Positions 10,645 to 21,410 of a DNA stretch of 64,000 nucleotides are shown piece by piece. This DNA comes from Tubulanus polymorphus. Taxonomy: Eukaryota; Nemertea; Palaeonemertea; Tubulaniformes; Tubulanidae. Positions within the stretch are counted from its first letter, which is position 1; the number at the start of each line of letters is the position of its first letter. The stretch spans positions 10,273,001 through 10,337,000 of the forward strand of contig NC_134028.1 in the NCBI RefSeq assembly GCF_964204645.1. Direction: 5' to 3'. The position numbers and the translations under genes are program-made. Under the pieces are notes generated by a model. That model saw only the letters and a list, made by a program, of their open reading frames with translations, was not told where the DNA came from and did no database searches.

Positions 10645-11330
10645 TTTGGGGCCTGATACCTATCCCCAAGCATTTCTACTTACACCCCTGTGACCCACAC
10701 CTCACCAATTCTCCTTCAATGGTTGACAGGAAACACATTTAATTAAAGGCGCCTAATGCATTTCCTATCAACCCCTTACCCCCGAAAGGAGGATCGAAAG
10801 TCGAAACTGAAGGAGAACCACGGAGGATGGACAAAGGTGCATTTTCGAAATACCCCTGCAAGCCAAGCCCGGCGGCACTCCAGTGGTCGAATGAATTGCC
10901 TTATATACTTAGCTAAAACACCTTAGTAAATGTTGTTGGTGTTTACTAAAGAAATATGTGAAATTTGAAATTATAAATTATTCTGAATGAAAAGAATATA
11001 GGAATGAAAACTGATGAATGAATTAAGGATTTTTAACTTAATTATGATATAATTTTTAATCAAATTAGTAATCAATTACCATGTTAATTGATTAACAAAT
11101 TCAAATTCAATTACTCATTTTAGCATCACACCCAGTGCTGCCATCTTTCAATTTAAGAAAAAACTAATAATAAGAAACTACTGTAATACAATATTCAAGT
11201 AAAAACTTCAAATTAAAAAACAAAATGAATTAATAAAAATAATGAATATCTAGAATCCGAAATGACTTATCTGGACAATTTAATTGCACCGCATAGATAG
11301 ACGAAAGTAGTGAGATATTCAATTAATTTT
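10645..11330. repeat. Right arm of noncoding palindrome
   Basis: Inverted counterpart of 8835-9510, with many small differences and indels, so the duplication is not recent. No gene is seen. Its inner edge near 10645 lies about 100 bases from the end of the recognisable copia leader. Confidence 0.65.
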
Positions 11331-11338
11331 AAAAAAAT

Positions 11339-11719
11339 TTATTTTTTTTGCTTTTTTTCTAAAATATTAATCCATTTTTTTATTGTAAATTTTGGAATTT
11401 CAGAAGTATTTTCATTTTTGATAGCAGTTGTTTCAGAATTATAAATATCGTGAATTTTATTTGATTTCTTATACCAATTACACCCAATCAAAATGAATAC
11501 AATTACAAATCCAACCGTAAAATGTAGACATTTATCAAATATTCTATCATTAGAAGGAGTAGAAATAACAATTTTTTCACTATTTTTATTAACATTTTTA
11601 TTACTTATTTTTTCTTTTACAGCTTTTTCATATTCTTGTGATTTAATTCCTAATTGCCGAGACCATTCAATTTGTTTCTGTGATCTCGGTTTTTTCTTCA
11701 CTTCTTCCACCTTGTTCAT
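11339..11719 (-). CDS. Small basic membrane protein, family 2 (BC)
   Basis: An intact 126-residue frame: MNKVEEV, the hallmark KKPRSQKQIEWSRQLGIKSQ, a Lys-rich helix to about residue 45, one membrane segment (LHFTVGFVIVFILIGC, about 71-86) and a basic tail ending KKQKK. It overlaps the end of the upstream gene (11667-12257) by 53 bases in another frame. Homologues are at 8437-8834 and 43945-44280. Function is unknown. A basic, single-span protein in a Polinton could be a minor virion component, which is speculation. Confidence 0.7.
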   Translation of the reverse strand: MNKVEEVKKKPRSQKQIEWSRQLGIKSQEYEKAVKEKISNKNVNKNSEKIVISTPSNDRIFDKCLHFTVGFVIVFILIGCNWYKKSNKIHDIYNSETTAIKNENTSEIPKFTIKKWINILEKKQKK

Positions 11720-12257
11720 TTATTATAGAAATATTTTTACTTTCAATATTTGAAAATGTTATAACTTCAGTTGATAATAATGTCATAAATCCACCTAATC
11801 GAAATGATAAATATCCAATCCATTTATTTAATTCAGTCATAACTAAATAATCATTTTTCAAATCAGCATATAATCTATTTTCATCTTGAATTGGCAGCAT
11901 ATAATTACATAATTTACTATAACCTTTTACTACATTTTCTGATATCGCGTCATTAATTCTAGCTGTTCTCGCGGTTTCATAAATCTTAAATAATCTAATA
12001 ATTTCATCTGATTTCATTGTATCTAATTCATTATAAGTTAAATTTTTACCAATAAAATTTTTACATTTTCCAGATGCTATTAATATTTCTAATTGATGTT
12101 TACAATAAAGATAATATTCATAATTATTATTTGTTGTAACATTATTTAAAGCACCATCATCTGGAATTAATTTTGTTTCTATTATTTCTAAATCATCTAA
12201 AGTTTTTTCAATTGGAACATCACCATTTTTAGATTTTATTTTATTTTCACCTACCAT
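11667..12257 (-). CDS. Small membrane protein, family 1 (BC)
   Basis: An intact 196-residue frame starting MVGENKIKSK in a TATATAAATGG context. The middle holds EYYLYCKHQLEILIASGK, then NELDTMKSDEII and a conserved ENRLYADLKNDYLVMTELNK block. A hydrophobic segment (LSFRLGGFMTLLSTEVITF) lies near residues 146-164. Homologues are in A (one stop) and D (intact, 193 residues), so selection probably held it in the active element. I recognise no family. Confidence 0.7.
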   Translation of the reverse strand: MVGENKIKSKNGDVPIEKTLDDLEIIETKLIPDDGALNNVTTNNNYEYYLYCKHQLEILIASGKCKNFIGKNLTYNELDTMKSDEIIRLFKIYETARTARINDAISENVVKGYSKLCNYMLPIQDENRLYADLKNDYLVMTELNKWIGYLSFRLGGFMTLLSTEVITFSNIESKNISIINEQGGRSEEKTEITETN

Positions 12258-12261
12258 TTAT

Positions 12262-12462
12262 ATAACAAACAAATTAGTTGTGTTGTTGTAACTAGAATTC
12301 AACTAGAATGTAACTAGAATTCAATTAGATTAACAAGCTAGTTGAAATATTGTTGTTTTTATTTATTTCTAGTTGAATCTAGTTGATTTTTGTTCCAACT
12401 ACTAATAACTAGAATTCAACTAGAATGTAACTAAAAATATACTAGATTAACAAGCTAGTTGA
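12262..12462 (-). repeat. CAACTAG repeat array (BC)
   Basis: Inverted equivalent of 7595-7890 with about two units: AACTAGAATTCAACTAGAATG and TTAACAAGCTAGTTGAA recur at roughly 12290-12345 and 12405-12462. It lies between the ATPase end and the start of the family-1 gene, the same place as in A. Confidence 0.65.
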
Positions 12463-12464
12463 AT

Positions 12465-13073
12465 TTAAATAAATTCATATTTAAATGGGTGTTGTAATCT
12501 AAATAGTTATTTTGATCTTTTAATATTTTTCAATTTATCCATATATTCATTTTGTAAATCATGTGGAATAATATCATTTTCTTCAAGCGCATTTTTCATC
12601 GATTTTCTATCTTTATTATAAAATAAAACTAGAAATCTTATATTCTCCCTAAAGTCTTTAACAATTGAATTATATTTTTGATTTAAAACCCATGTTGTTA
12701 TCCCAAAATGTCTACCAGAAAAAGCTAAATAACATAACTCACTCTCTCTAATTTTTGAATCATGTTAATTTGCACAATCATCTATAATGAATAATGTATT
12801 TGATCCTTTATAAATATCTATTGCTATTTTAATACAATTATCTAAATTTTCTTTTACTGTTTTAGGATCTAATATAATGAATTTATTATTTCTAGTAATA
12901 TTTCTATCATAAGTTTGATTAAATTCATATGTTGGACAAAATAATACTATATTATCAAAATAGTTTTTATAAACAGTTTCTAATAAATTTAATATAAAAT
13001 AAGTTTTTCCACAATTTGTTACGCCAGAAATTAACATATTATGAGGCTCAAATATAAATAATTCCTTATTCAT
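12465..13073 (-). pseudogene. DNA-packaging ATPase (BC)
   Basis: Same length (609 bases) and nearly the same sequence as the intact gene at 6986-7594. Walker A (GVTNCGKT) and Walker B (LFIIDDCAN) are present, but a stop directly after Walker B (TTA on the plus strand at about 12765) and a second stop in the C-terminal part disrupt it. It begins directly after the integrase stop. Confidence 0.9.
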
Positions 13074-14201
13074 TTATATATTTTTAATTTTACTTGATAA
13101 TATCCATTCATTGAATTTATCTGGCCATCCAACCCATTTTACTAAAGAATATTTTTTTCTTTTAATAGTTTTTGTTTTTAATACTTTTTCAATTTTATAT
13201 TCTTGTTCTAGATTTTCAGTAGTTAAACTTAATTCTTCTTCGTAAAAGTAGCCATCAACTTCTTCACCATCTAAATCTTCTAATTTATAGACATATGGTT
13301 TTGTTGTCATTACCTTTTTTATTTTATATATTTCTCTAGTAAAATTTATATCGTATCCCTTGTCAAATATCTTTTTATACTTAGAAATTCTAACATTTTG
13401 ACCAACTTTAAATTTAGGTTCACCAAAATCACCTACAAGAAATGCTCCATATAAATTATTCCAAACAATTTCAGCATTTTCAGGTTTTCTAGCATCAATA
13501 GGTTTCATTCCAATAGAAGAATGATAAGAATTATTATAACCTTCTATCAATTTTGGTAAAACATCAATCCATTTAAAAGTATTATTTGCTGTAAAATATT
13601 TCCACATTCTTGTTCTTAATGTTCTATTAAATCGTTCAACAACTGCTGCTTTTTTATCCGATTTTGTTGAAAAATATTTAATATTATGATTGTCTAAGAG
13701 TTCATGAAGAAGTGAATTATCAAATTCTTTTCCATCATCAAATTGTATTTTTTCTGGTTTTAGTTTATCATCCGGAAGAAATTTTCTTAAAACATTTGAT
13801 GTTTGTACAGCATCTTTTCTATAAAGTGGGAAGCTCCATACATAACGACTAAAAATATCAATTATATTCAATATCCACCAATAATCATCATTATCTTTCT
13901 TAACATTTTTCATATCAATTAAATCTCCTTGCCACTGTTGATCTACATAACTTACCATAGTTTTACGAGTTTTATATTTTCTAACAATTTTTTTATGTGT
14001 TGTATATGTTGGTTGTTCTAACATAAATTCATTTATATCTTTATATTTAACTAAATTTTGTGGGATTATCTTATCTAATTTATCTTGTTTTACTTGGCGC
14101 CATATATTTTTGGTAGAAGAATAAGCAACCGAACTCTCAGGGTTGTAATATAAATTTCTTAAATATTGTTCTTTAGTATAAGGAGTTTTTTTACCGCCCA
14201 T
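13074..14201 (-). CDS. Polinton integrase with chromodomain (BC)
   Basis: Uninterrupted, 375 residues, the best integrase in the window. The catalytic triad can be placed at D93 (WQGDLIDM), D155 (IQFDDGKEF) and E189 (VVERFNRT). After the core, a YNNSYHSSIGMKP block leads to an SH3-like region (EPKFKVGQNVRISKYKK). A chromodomain follows at about 325-370, with KYSLVKWVGW and FNEWIL aromatic-cage-like residues. Members of this family integrate Polinton DNA and leave 6-bp duplications, which is what Polinton D shows here. The chromodomain may target chromatin marks. Confidence 0.95.
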   Translation of the reverse strand: MGGKKTPYTKEQYLRNLYYNPESSVAYSSTKNIWRQVKQDKLDKIIPQNLVKYKDINEFMLEQPTYTTHKKIVRKYKTRKTMVSYVDQQWQGDLIDMKNVKKDNDDYWWILNIIDIFSRYVWSFPLYRKDAVQTSNVLRKFLPDDKLKPEKIQFDDGKEFDNSLLHELLDNHNIKYFSTKSDKKAAVVERFNRTLRTRMWKYFTANNTFKWIDVLPKLIEGYNNSYHSSIGMKPIDARKPENAEIVWNNLYGAFLVGDFGEPKFKVGQNVRISKYKKIFDKGYDINFTREIYKIKKVMTTKPYVYKLEDLDGEEVDGYFYEEELSLTTENLEQEYKIEKVLKTKTIKRKKYSLVKWVGWPDKFNEWILSSKIKNI

Positions 14202-14231
14202 TTTTATATCCTTAATTTTAACTTTATATTT

Positions 14232-15479
14232 CTAATATTGAATACTATCTAATTGTGAATTTACAATATTTAATTGTGCGTCAGATATAATATAAATGTG
14301 CATTTTAAAATTTAAGCTTCCTTTTTTCTTTTTCATGAATAATTGTATTCCATGTTTAGTGTTCTGTAGTTTTTTTCCAGAACCATGTAATGAATTATCT
14401 TCTGTTGTTCTAAAATCTAACCATAATGCATATTTATTACCGGCATAATAATAAATTTGATTAATATTACAATTTTCAGATGATTTTACTTTTTCATTCA
14501 TAAAATGTTTTCTAATTTCTGACATTTGATCTATCATTCTCATTCCTTGACAAAATATTTTATTTGCTATTCCTTCGATAGTTATTTCTACTTTTGCTAT
14601 TTCAGGATTACAATAATTATCAACCTTTATTGCGCCATTAGAATATGTTGCAATGGTAAAAAATATTAATATACCTTTAATAGATCTTCTTGGGAAGTTA
14701 ATATTCTCATTAATTATTTCATCATTTGCATTAATAGTTACAGTTTTAAATTTATCAATATAATCATATAATAATGAAAATCCTTGATTGTATTGAGTTT
14801 GAATTGTGTTAGCAATATTTTCATTAGTTACTGTGTTATATTCTAAACATATATTCGATAATTTATAACCCATATCTTTATTAACGCTAGATATTACAAT
14901 TTCATTAACAGGAGCAAATGTTATTTCGAATATAACATCTTCTTGAATTGCGTATTTATATAAAGGTGCATTATTATTTATCAATTCAAAGTCTAATGGA
15001 ATTTTATATTTGCTTCCATAAATCTTTTTAATCAAATTATCTACATCATTAGTTACTATTGCGTTATCAGAGCCTGATCTTAATTTATTTTGGTTTTCTG
15101 ATTGGATTCCTTGATATATCATATTATTTCTATTTTCTTTAGTTAACCATAAATCTTTATAATGCATGAATAAATTATAATCATCTATTGAGAAAACTGT
15201 TTCTGGACCAATCTTTATAGTTAATTTTTTAATCAAATATCTTCCAACATTATCAACAACATAATTATTATTATTACCGGTTACTTTTATATCGGCTGAT
15301 AAATAAATACTATTTGGAACATAAAAAGTATTTTGTGTTAATCTAGGGATTCAAACATATAAAGTTTCATTGGGATTAATATTAGAAGGGTTATGAGTAA
15401 TTATATGATGTGATCTTTCTGCTTTAAAAGCATTAGATATTCTATGATTCTTAGAAGGATTGATATAACGCCCACTCAT
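14232..15479 (-). pseudogene. Probable major capsid protein (BC)
   Basis: The open part (14232-15236, 334 codons) covers most of the protein from LTIKIGPETVFSIDDYNLF to the C-terminus ending VNSQLDSIQY. A frameshift near 15350 separates it from the N-terminal start MSGRYINPSK at 15479 in an AAATAAATGAG context. Compared with D it is collinear throughout. See 47542-48781 for the family argument. Confidence 0.78.
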
Positions 15480-15611
15480 TTATTTAACAAAAAAATTAAT
15501 CATTAATTTTTTATCATGTTTACTTGATATTTTTTGATATCATATTCACTAACCCAAAAATAATAGCACTTACAACTGTAATTAACAAGAAAATTAATTT
15601 TAGAAAATTAT

Positions 15612-16775
15612 TTGACGCCTGGGGAAAAAATGTAGAATTTCTGGGCTAAGCTAATGTGGAATTGCAAATTTGAAATCGAAGTTTTAAGAAATTTGGGGAA
15701 TGATGAGATTTGGCGATTGGGTAGATGATACAGGTCTTCGACTCTAGTAGTGGTTTAAATTTTTTTATTGAAAATTCTCAATAATTGATCGCGAACTTGC
15801 GACCGACTTCATTTACTTATGCCTCTAAGCTGGTCTGCAACTTCATTGCCTCCATGGATGAAGAAAGAGCTCTTCTGATGTCTGCTTCATCATGACTTCG
15901 AGCATATCGTGTGGCCTAGCCAGCCGGCCCGGGCCACGGGTTTGGCTGTCACTCGATATCCTAGAGTCTTGAGTCTGGGTGGGTTGAAGTAGACATTGTC
16001 ATTTAAAGTAACTCGCTTATGTTGTTCTGTATGAATTACCCGTGTGTCATGTATGTTGTATTAATTTATTTTAAAATTTGTATTTATTGAATTTGGGAAT
16101 TTTATTCCGGAATTTCAATGTAATAAGGATCAATAAATAATTGAATTGAATTGTCACCTAATACACATGCTATCAGAGGACACGGAGCCGTATATGACAG
16201 CTATGCTATTATAAATTGCTAATCTCACGAAACTTGCATACTCCTAATATCAAACATATTTTCTAAAACGTTTGAATATTGAAATTATATGTTTACACGT
16301 TTTTATATTGACCGCTTGTAGCCGCTGATGAAATTCACGCTTGCCCTACTCAGATCGTAGATAGCTTCATCATTTCACCGGCATGCCCACGTCAGGGTCT
16401 GACTTTTATATCAGACTTCCGCATCGTGTATACATCCGCCATTTAATAAATAATCCGATAATGAATAATCCGATTTACTTATCATTTCTATTTATGCCTG
16501 TCGCTTCTGATATAATCATACATCCTTTACTATTACAATACGTCTTCTAATGATATTCAATGCAATATAACATTTCGACGTTCAAATATAGGTCATTATA
16601 TAATCACAGGAAGCCATTCTACATCTATGTCAATAATATTTTGCCAGATAGCTTGTTTGTGTACACATAAACCTGTGACGTTTTGCACATCGATTTACGG
16701 CTGTCGTTTGTAAAATGACGCTGAATGGTTAGCATTGTTTAGGTTTCATAATGGTAACGTTTTATAAGGCGTCAA
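15612..16775. mobile_element. 1.16-kb insertion with 8-bp inverted ends
   Basis: Breaks the coiled-coil membrane-protein gene near its 3' end. The ends read TTGACGCC (15612-15619) and GGCGTCAA (16768-16775), inward-facing. The bases just left of it (15585-15611) are also absent from the other gene copies, so the exact edge and target duplication are uncertain. The interior has GC content and texture unlike the Polinton, includes GCCGGCCCGGGCC-type sequence near 15920, and shows no convincing coding region. It is probably a non-autonomous DNA transposon. Confidence 0.55.
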
Positions 16776-18138
16776 AAAATAAAATAATATGTTCAGCAGC
16801 AAAGTTAATAATGTTTCCTGCAGATTTCAATATAAAACCAACAATTGATGCAATAATTCCTGGTAAAGGTGCAGCAGATTTTTTAGATAGTTCCCATAAA
16901 TATTTTGCTAATTTCTTTAAACCATCTTTAACTTTATCTTGTATAGAATTATCATTCGGGGGTTTATCCGGTTTATTGGGAGTAGGAGTAGATTTCAAAG
17001 AATTTAATATTGCTAAACCAATTGTTGTAAATAACATAGTTACAGCTGTTAGAATTGAAAGAATTGTTATTCCTTCTAATTTAAATAATAATTTTATTCT
17101 ATCTTTCAATGATATTTCAGAATTTGGTTTTATCAACAAATTTTTAAAAATAACTTTTAATCTATTAATATTATAATCATATGATTTTAATAATGATTTA
17201 ATTTCGTCTTTTTGTAATTTTAAATTATTAATTTCTTTTTTCTAAACGTAATTCTTTTTGACTATATTCCATTTCATCAATTACTTGACGATCAAGATCA
17301 GACTTTAATTGTTCTATTTCTTTATTTTTATCAGTTAATTCTTTTTCTAAAGTTCTAATTTTAATATCTCTTATACTTTTATTATGCGCAATTTTATCAG
17401 CTTCATTTCTTATACTAATAATTTCTCTAATTGCTTCATCAGAAAATATATTTAAATCTTCTAATTGTTGATCTGTTGCATCAATTAATCCAATCGGTAA
17501 AAGTTTTTCAATGGAACTTTATTTGATTTAAGTTTACTAGTTTTGGAAGTTATATTCTGTTCAGAAGTTGTTTCTGTTTCTGATTTCTTTTTGATTATTT
17601 CAAATAATTCATTAATTCTTTGTTTAAATACGTCTATATCATTATCAGTTAATTCTTGTTTTATAACATCAGTTATTACATTACTATTAATAATTCTTTT
17701 AATTCTATCTGGATCTAAATTACTCAAAGATGATTTTGTTAATATTTTATTTGTATTATTTTTATAAGTGATATCAATATAATAATCACCTTTCAAATGA
17801 TAATACCATTTACCATTATCTAAAGATTTTAATTGATCGGCTAAAGGTCCAACGTCTTCATCATTTATATTAAGTTTAGAATTTTCAATTAAATGTTCTA
17901 ATTTAGGTATTTTGTTTAAATTATCTAAATCTTGTTTTACTAAATATGGGTCTAAATTTTCAGGATTTAATTGTGATTCTGCGTTTTTAATATAATCAGG
18001 TATATTTGAATTATTATTATGTCCTGGCTCATTACCGTCATTAAAACTTGTTTCACTAAAATCAGGTTGTTGTTCATCAGTTATGCCAGGTTCATCAAAA
18101 TTATCCATTCCAATATTTTCTCCACCATCTAAATCCAT
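16776..18138 (-). pseudogene. Coiled-coil membrane protein (BC)
   Basis: Starts MDLDGGENIGMDNFDEPGI at 18138 behind a TATATAAATGG motif. The first 217 codons are open: an acidic Asn/Asp/Glu-rich N-terminus, then a folded-looking region with DNGKWYYHLKGDYYIDITYK. A stop or frameshift at about 17485 is followed by a coiled-coil region (about 17200-17450) and one membrane segment. The last part of the gene lies beyond the 15612-16775 insertion, at about 15500-15584. No known domain is recognised. It sits between the structural protein and the capsid gene. Confidence 0.75.
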
Positions 18139-18157
18139 TTATATAATAAAAAAATTA
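18135..18157 (-). promoter_or_regulatory. T-run plus TATAAATGG gene-start motif
   Basis: On the coding strand AATTTTTTTATTATATAAATGG, the same as at 3775 and 50510. It begins at the end of the neighbouring gene in a 16-base gap, so any promoter must be this compact. Confidence 0.5.
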
Positions 18158-19322
18158 AAATTTAAAATATAATATTCCTCCTATAACAATTCCTATACAA
18201 GTTAAAGCTAATTTAGTATTTTCATGGAATTTATTATCATTATCAGTTTTAATTATTTCATGTTGAATATTATCAGTTTTAATATTCTCTGATGTATTAT
18301 AATCCGGTTTAGAATCATTATTTAATTTAATATTCTTAGTTTTAGTTTCTGTTGATTGAATATGTTTTTTATTTTTTTCACCTTCCATTAATTTTGGAGC
18401 AGTAATAATCTTTTTATTTATATCATTTAATCCAAATGAATTATTTGTTGTTGCAGTTTTAATTAGATTATTATAACCAATTATATTTCCCATCTTTAAT
18501 ACTAAATCATTAGAAATAATTAATAGATTAGGACCTATACAATAATTTAATCTAATATGTGATTTATCTAAATAATTTTGATATCTTACAATGTTTTCTG
18601 GAATCGATCTATTTTTATCATTATGAATTTTTATCATTATGAATCAAATAATACTTTGAATTGTTTTGGGCATCAAATGAAGTGTTATCATTTCCAATTA
18701 TTGGGGATCTTGTTTCAACTTGCGCACCTAAAATACATATCAAATAAGTTCTAATAGATTGATTTATTCTTCGTATACCAGCTTTAGTAAAACCCTCACT
18801 ATTTTCTAAAATGAAATAAACCCAACCATTATTATTTTGTTGTTGTATATTATTATAATATTTTGGTAATTCATTCCAATTTAGTGTTCTTATATCTGAA
18901 TTTGTCATTTTTTTTCCAAATTCTTTAGTATATAATATTCCTAATCCGCCCATTGTTCCAATTTTTGCTCTAAAATCTTTATTTGAATTAATATTAAATT
19001 CATTACTTATTTTATAAAACTTAGAAAAATTAATATTATTATTCAATTCTTTAAAATATTTTGAACCTGGTAAAGGACATTCTAATTCATCTAATATTAA
19101 TTTTATCTGAAAATAAGTATGAAATCTAAACAGTGATAACATCAATGGTAAACTTGGTTTGTTTATATGATCATTCCAACTTATTCCACATCCTGTTGTC
19201 GCGCAATACACAGCAAAATTAAATTGGTTCCGCCAAAACTTCATATTAGATTTTAATAACCATTGTTTTGCCTCATTTGAATTTTTAAAATTAATTGTAT
19301 ACACATGAAATATATTTTCCAT
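18155..19322 (-). pseudogene. Polinton structural protein with tail anchor (BC)
   Basis: Nearly full length: MENIFHVYTINFK, FNFAVYCATTGCGISW, FRFHTYFQIKLILDELECPL, ILGAQVETRS and the C-terminal hydrophobic tail TCIGIVIGGILYF. A small duplication near 18625-18650 (ATTTTTATCATTATGA repeated) shifts the frame once. It is collinear with 50529-51675. The start at 19322 lacks the usual TAAATG (the coding strand reads GTAAAGATGG), as does D's copy. Confidence 0.8.
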
Positions 19323-19369
19323 CTTTACATGAAAATTATTACTTTCAGTAACATAAATATATATATTTA

Positions 19370-19444
19370 TTATATAACTATTGCTGGAATATTATATTTA
19401 ATTGATTTATTATATTGGAAAGCTTTTGGAAAACTATCTACCAT
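19370..19444 (-). CDS. Very small conserved Polinton ORF (BC)
   Basis: MVDSFPKAFQYNKSIKYNI followed by five more residues, starting in the standard TATAAATGG context. The homologue in D (51738-51836) keeps 21 of the first 22 residues and is eight codons longer, so this copy is probably truncated by a late stop. It is too short for any family assignment, but the conservation plus the start motif supports a real gene. Confidence 0.5.
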   Translation of the reverse strand: MVDSFPKAFQYNKSIKYNIPAIVI

Positions 19445-19460
19445 TTATATGATAAAAAAA

Positions 19461-19894
19461 TTAATAATTTATTAATTCTTTTAATAATTTATCTTGTTCT
19501 TCAACTGTTATATGACCATTTAAACTTATTATATAATCTAGTGTATTTTTCATTTATTAATTTCTTTTATATTAGTTTTAATTTTTTCTTTATTACTTTT
19601 TATATTTAATTTTGAACTTATACCAGTTAAAACACTTGATGATAATCCTAATACACCAATTGATATAGCTAAAGGTGTTAATGGACTGAATATTGCTAGA
19701 AATGTTATTACAGAACTAATTGTAACCGAACCACTTATTATCAAATAATATATAATTTTAGATTTTAAATATTTTTTCTTTTTAACTTTTAAATCATTTT
19801 CAAATTCTAATATTTGTTTTTCTGAATATTTTTTTAATTTAGTTTTATTTATATCATGAGGAATAATATCAATATTATCAACTTTATCATCCAT
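19461..19894 (-). pseudogene. Two-span membrane protein (BC)
   Basis: MDDKVDNIDIIPHDINKTK, a basic amphipathic stretch, two adjacent hydrophobic segments (IIYYLIISGSVTISSVITFL and LTPLAISIGVLGLSSSVLTG), then a charged helix and a conserved tail DYIISLNGHITVEEQDKLL. One TTA-to-TGA change at about 19550 interrupts it; D's copy (51853-52287) is intact with 144 residues. Function is unknown. Confidence 0.72.
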
Positions 19895-19910
19895 TAATTG
19901 AGAAAAAAAA

Positions 19911-20336
19911 TTACTTATTAGTAAATTTATATGCTACAAATATAACAATAACTGTTCCACCTAAAATCCATATTATTTCATATTTCTGTTGTTCTTTACT
20001 CGGGGTAAAATAATCTGATAATTTAGGTTTGTATAGATGTAATTTTTCTTTATTGGTTACCGCGTTATATAAACTCATTGCATCATCAACTGATTGAAAA
20101 TCTCTATGTGAAATCTTCTGATCATATAATTCCTTGTGAATATTATCCATATAGTTTTGCCTCTTTTCTCTATATTCTTCTGCAGCTTTATTGTATTTCT
20201 CTAATGCTAAGTTATGCCTTTTTTGTTCTATTAATGATCCATTTTTATCAATATGCTTAAATAAATAACCACCACCAGTAAATGCTAAAGCGTTAACAAT
20301 TGCCGATCCTATAATAGTTATAACTGCAAAAGCCAT
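19911..20336 (-). CDS. Membrane protein with central coiled region (BC)
   Basis: Intact, 141 residues. An N-terminal hydrophobic segment (ITIIGSAIVNALAFTGGGYLF) is followed by a long charged helix (LALEKYNKAAEEYREKRQNYMD), a DFQSVDDAMSLYNAVTNKEK block and a C-terminal membrane segment (YEIIWILGGTVIVIFVAYKF). The hairpin-like layout with two membrane ends may fit a virion membrane or scaffold role, which is inference. It starts in AAATAAATGGC. Confidence 0.72.
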   Translation of the reverse strand: MAFAVITIIGSAIVNALAFTGGGYLFKHIDKNGSLIEQKRHNLALEKYNKAAEEYREKRQNYMDNIHKELYDQKISHRDFQSVDDAMSLYNAVTNKEKLHLYKPKLSDYFTPSKEQQKYEIIWILGGTVIVIFVAYKFTNK

Positions 20337-20357
20337 TTATTTAGTAGAATAATTATG

Positions 20358-20560
20358 CATTTATATAGGAGGAATATATTTTAGTTTTTCCAAATAGCAA
20401 TAGTTAAATTAGATAAAGAAACTGCTAATGTTAATTTTAAGATATCATTTATATTAAATCTATCAACATTAACACTTCCCATTTTAAATACTTTTTTTAA
20501 TACCATTGAATAACCAACAGTTCCAACTGATAGTAATGCTCCATTATATATCTTCAAAAT
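20358..20560 (-). pseudogene. Small hydrophobic protein, N-terminus lost (BC)
   Basis: Matches the protein at 52749-52970 from NGALLSVGTVGYSMVLKK to the C-terminal end region. The N-terminal MADQKWIITGLY part is missing: the sequence passes directly at about 20555 into the C-terminal end of the next gene, so about 60-70 bases have been deleted. Confidence 0.6.
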
Positions 20561-20843
20561 ATTTAGTTATCTTATTTATGATTAATTCAACATTTATTTC
20601 ATTACTAGTTTCATTTGTATATATTTCAATTATTATTTTTTTAATATCATCGATGATAAAATCTTCATCTAATTCATAAAATCGTAAAGATTCTCTAATT
20701 AAATTAGTAATCTTTTCTACATTTAAAGTTTCTTTATCTATTGTTGTTTCGTACTCAAATGTTGTTTTATTAGAAAATGCAATATTTTTAATATTTGTAA
20801 TTACATCATTAGGGTTTTCTGTTTCTTCACAGAAAACCCTATT
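20545..20843 (-). pseudogene. Hypothetical Polinton protein, C-terminal part (BC)
   Basis: Collinear with the 113-residue protein at 52971-53312 from about residue 28 to near the end (ITNLIRESLRFYELDEDFII is the recognisable core). It stops at 20843, where unrelated sequence begins. The missing N-terminal start is found at 25185-25249, on the other side of the 4.3-kb interruption. The distal end is fused by deletion to the small hydrophobic gene. Confidence 0.65.
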
Positions 20844-20859
20844 GAAATTAGCGTGATTA

Positions 20860-21410
20860 TTATTTTATTATTATTTTTTTCCCTTTTCCACGTAGTTTTT
20901 GTTAAAAGTGTAAAGGCTTCCTTACCTTACCGCTGTCGCCGATACAATCCGTATGATGTCCTTCAGCTCACTTCAATCTCCAGATACTGCATGGGAATTT
21001 TGATAAATCCACGTTATAAAGGCACTGTCGAGCCGTAAACATCGGAAATTTGGCTCCGTTCAATTAGTAGCCACGTTGTGTTTTCTTACCGATATTTCTC
21101 TCCTCTTTTCGAGGAAGAGCTATCGAATAATTCCCTCTCTTCTCCACAATCAATTTCAAAGTCAATTTTATGAATTTATTGCTCAGCGGGTCCGAGTCCA
21201 AGAGTTTACGAGTCCGGCGTTCGCGTGTCTGACAGGTTTACGGGCATTTGTTTGTTACCTCTTTAATATTTCTGATTTCTTGTTATTCCGGTTACTTTAT
21301 TTAAGTATATTGCAGATCAGTTCATGTAACCAAAAGCGTCAATAAACACACTTTGAATTGATCGAGTTTAAATCAAGGTCGTTGAGTCGAGGAAGGCAAC
21401 TAGAATTACG
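20860..21410 (+). other. Possible LTR fragment
   Basis: GC-richer than its surroundings, with an AATAAA near 21340, followed about 70 bases later by TACGTTGGCATCAGACCA. That could be the LTR end plus a TGGCATCAGACCA primer-binding-like site of a retroelement. No second LTR or retroelement protein is visible, so the assignment is weak. Other readings (a short host exon tail) are possible. Confidence 0.2.

Noticed and set aside
16751-17176. A 141-codon plus-strand frame, and a similar one at 48695-49261
   Set aside because: Both are antisense shadows of the coiled-coil membrane-protein gene.
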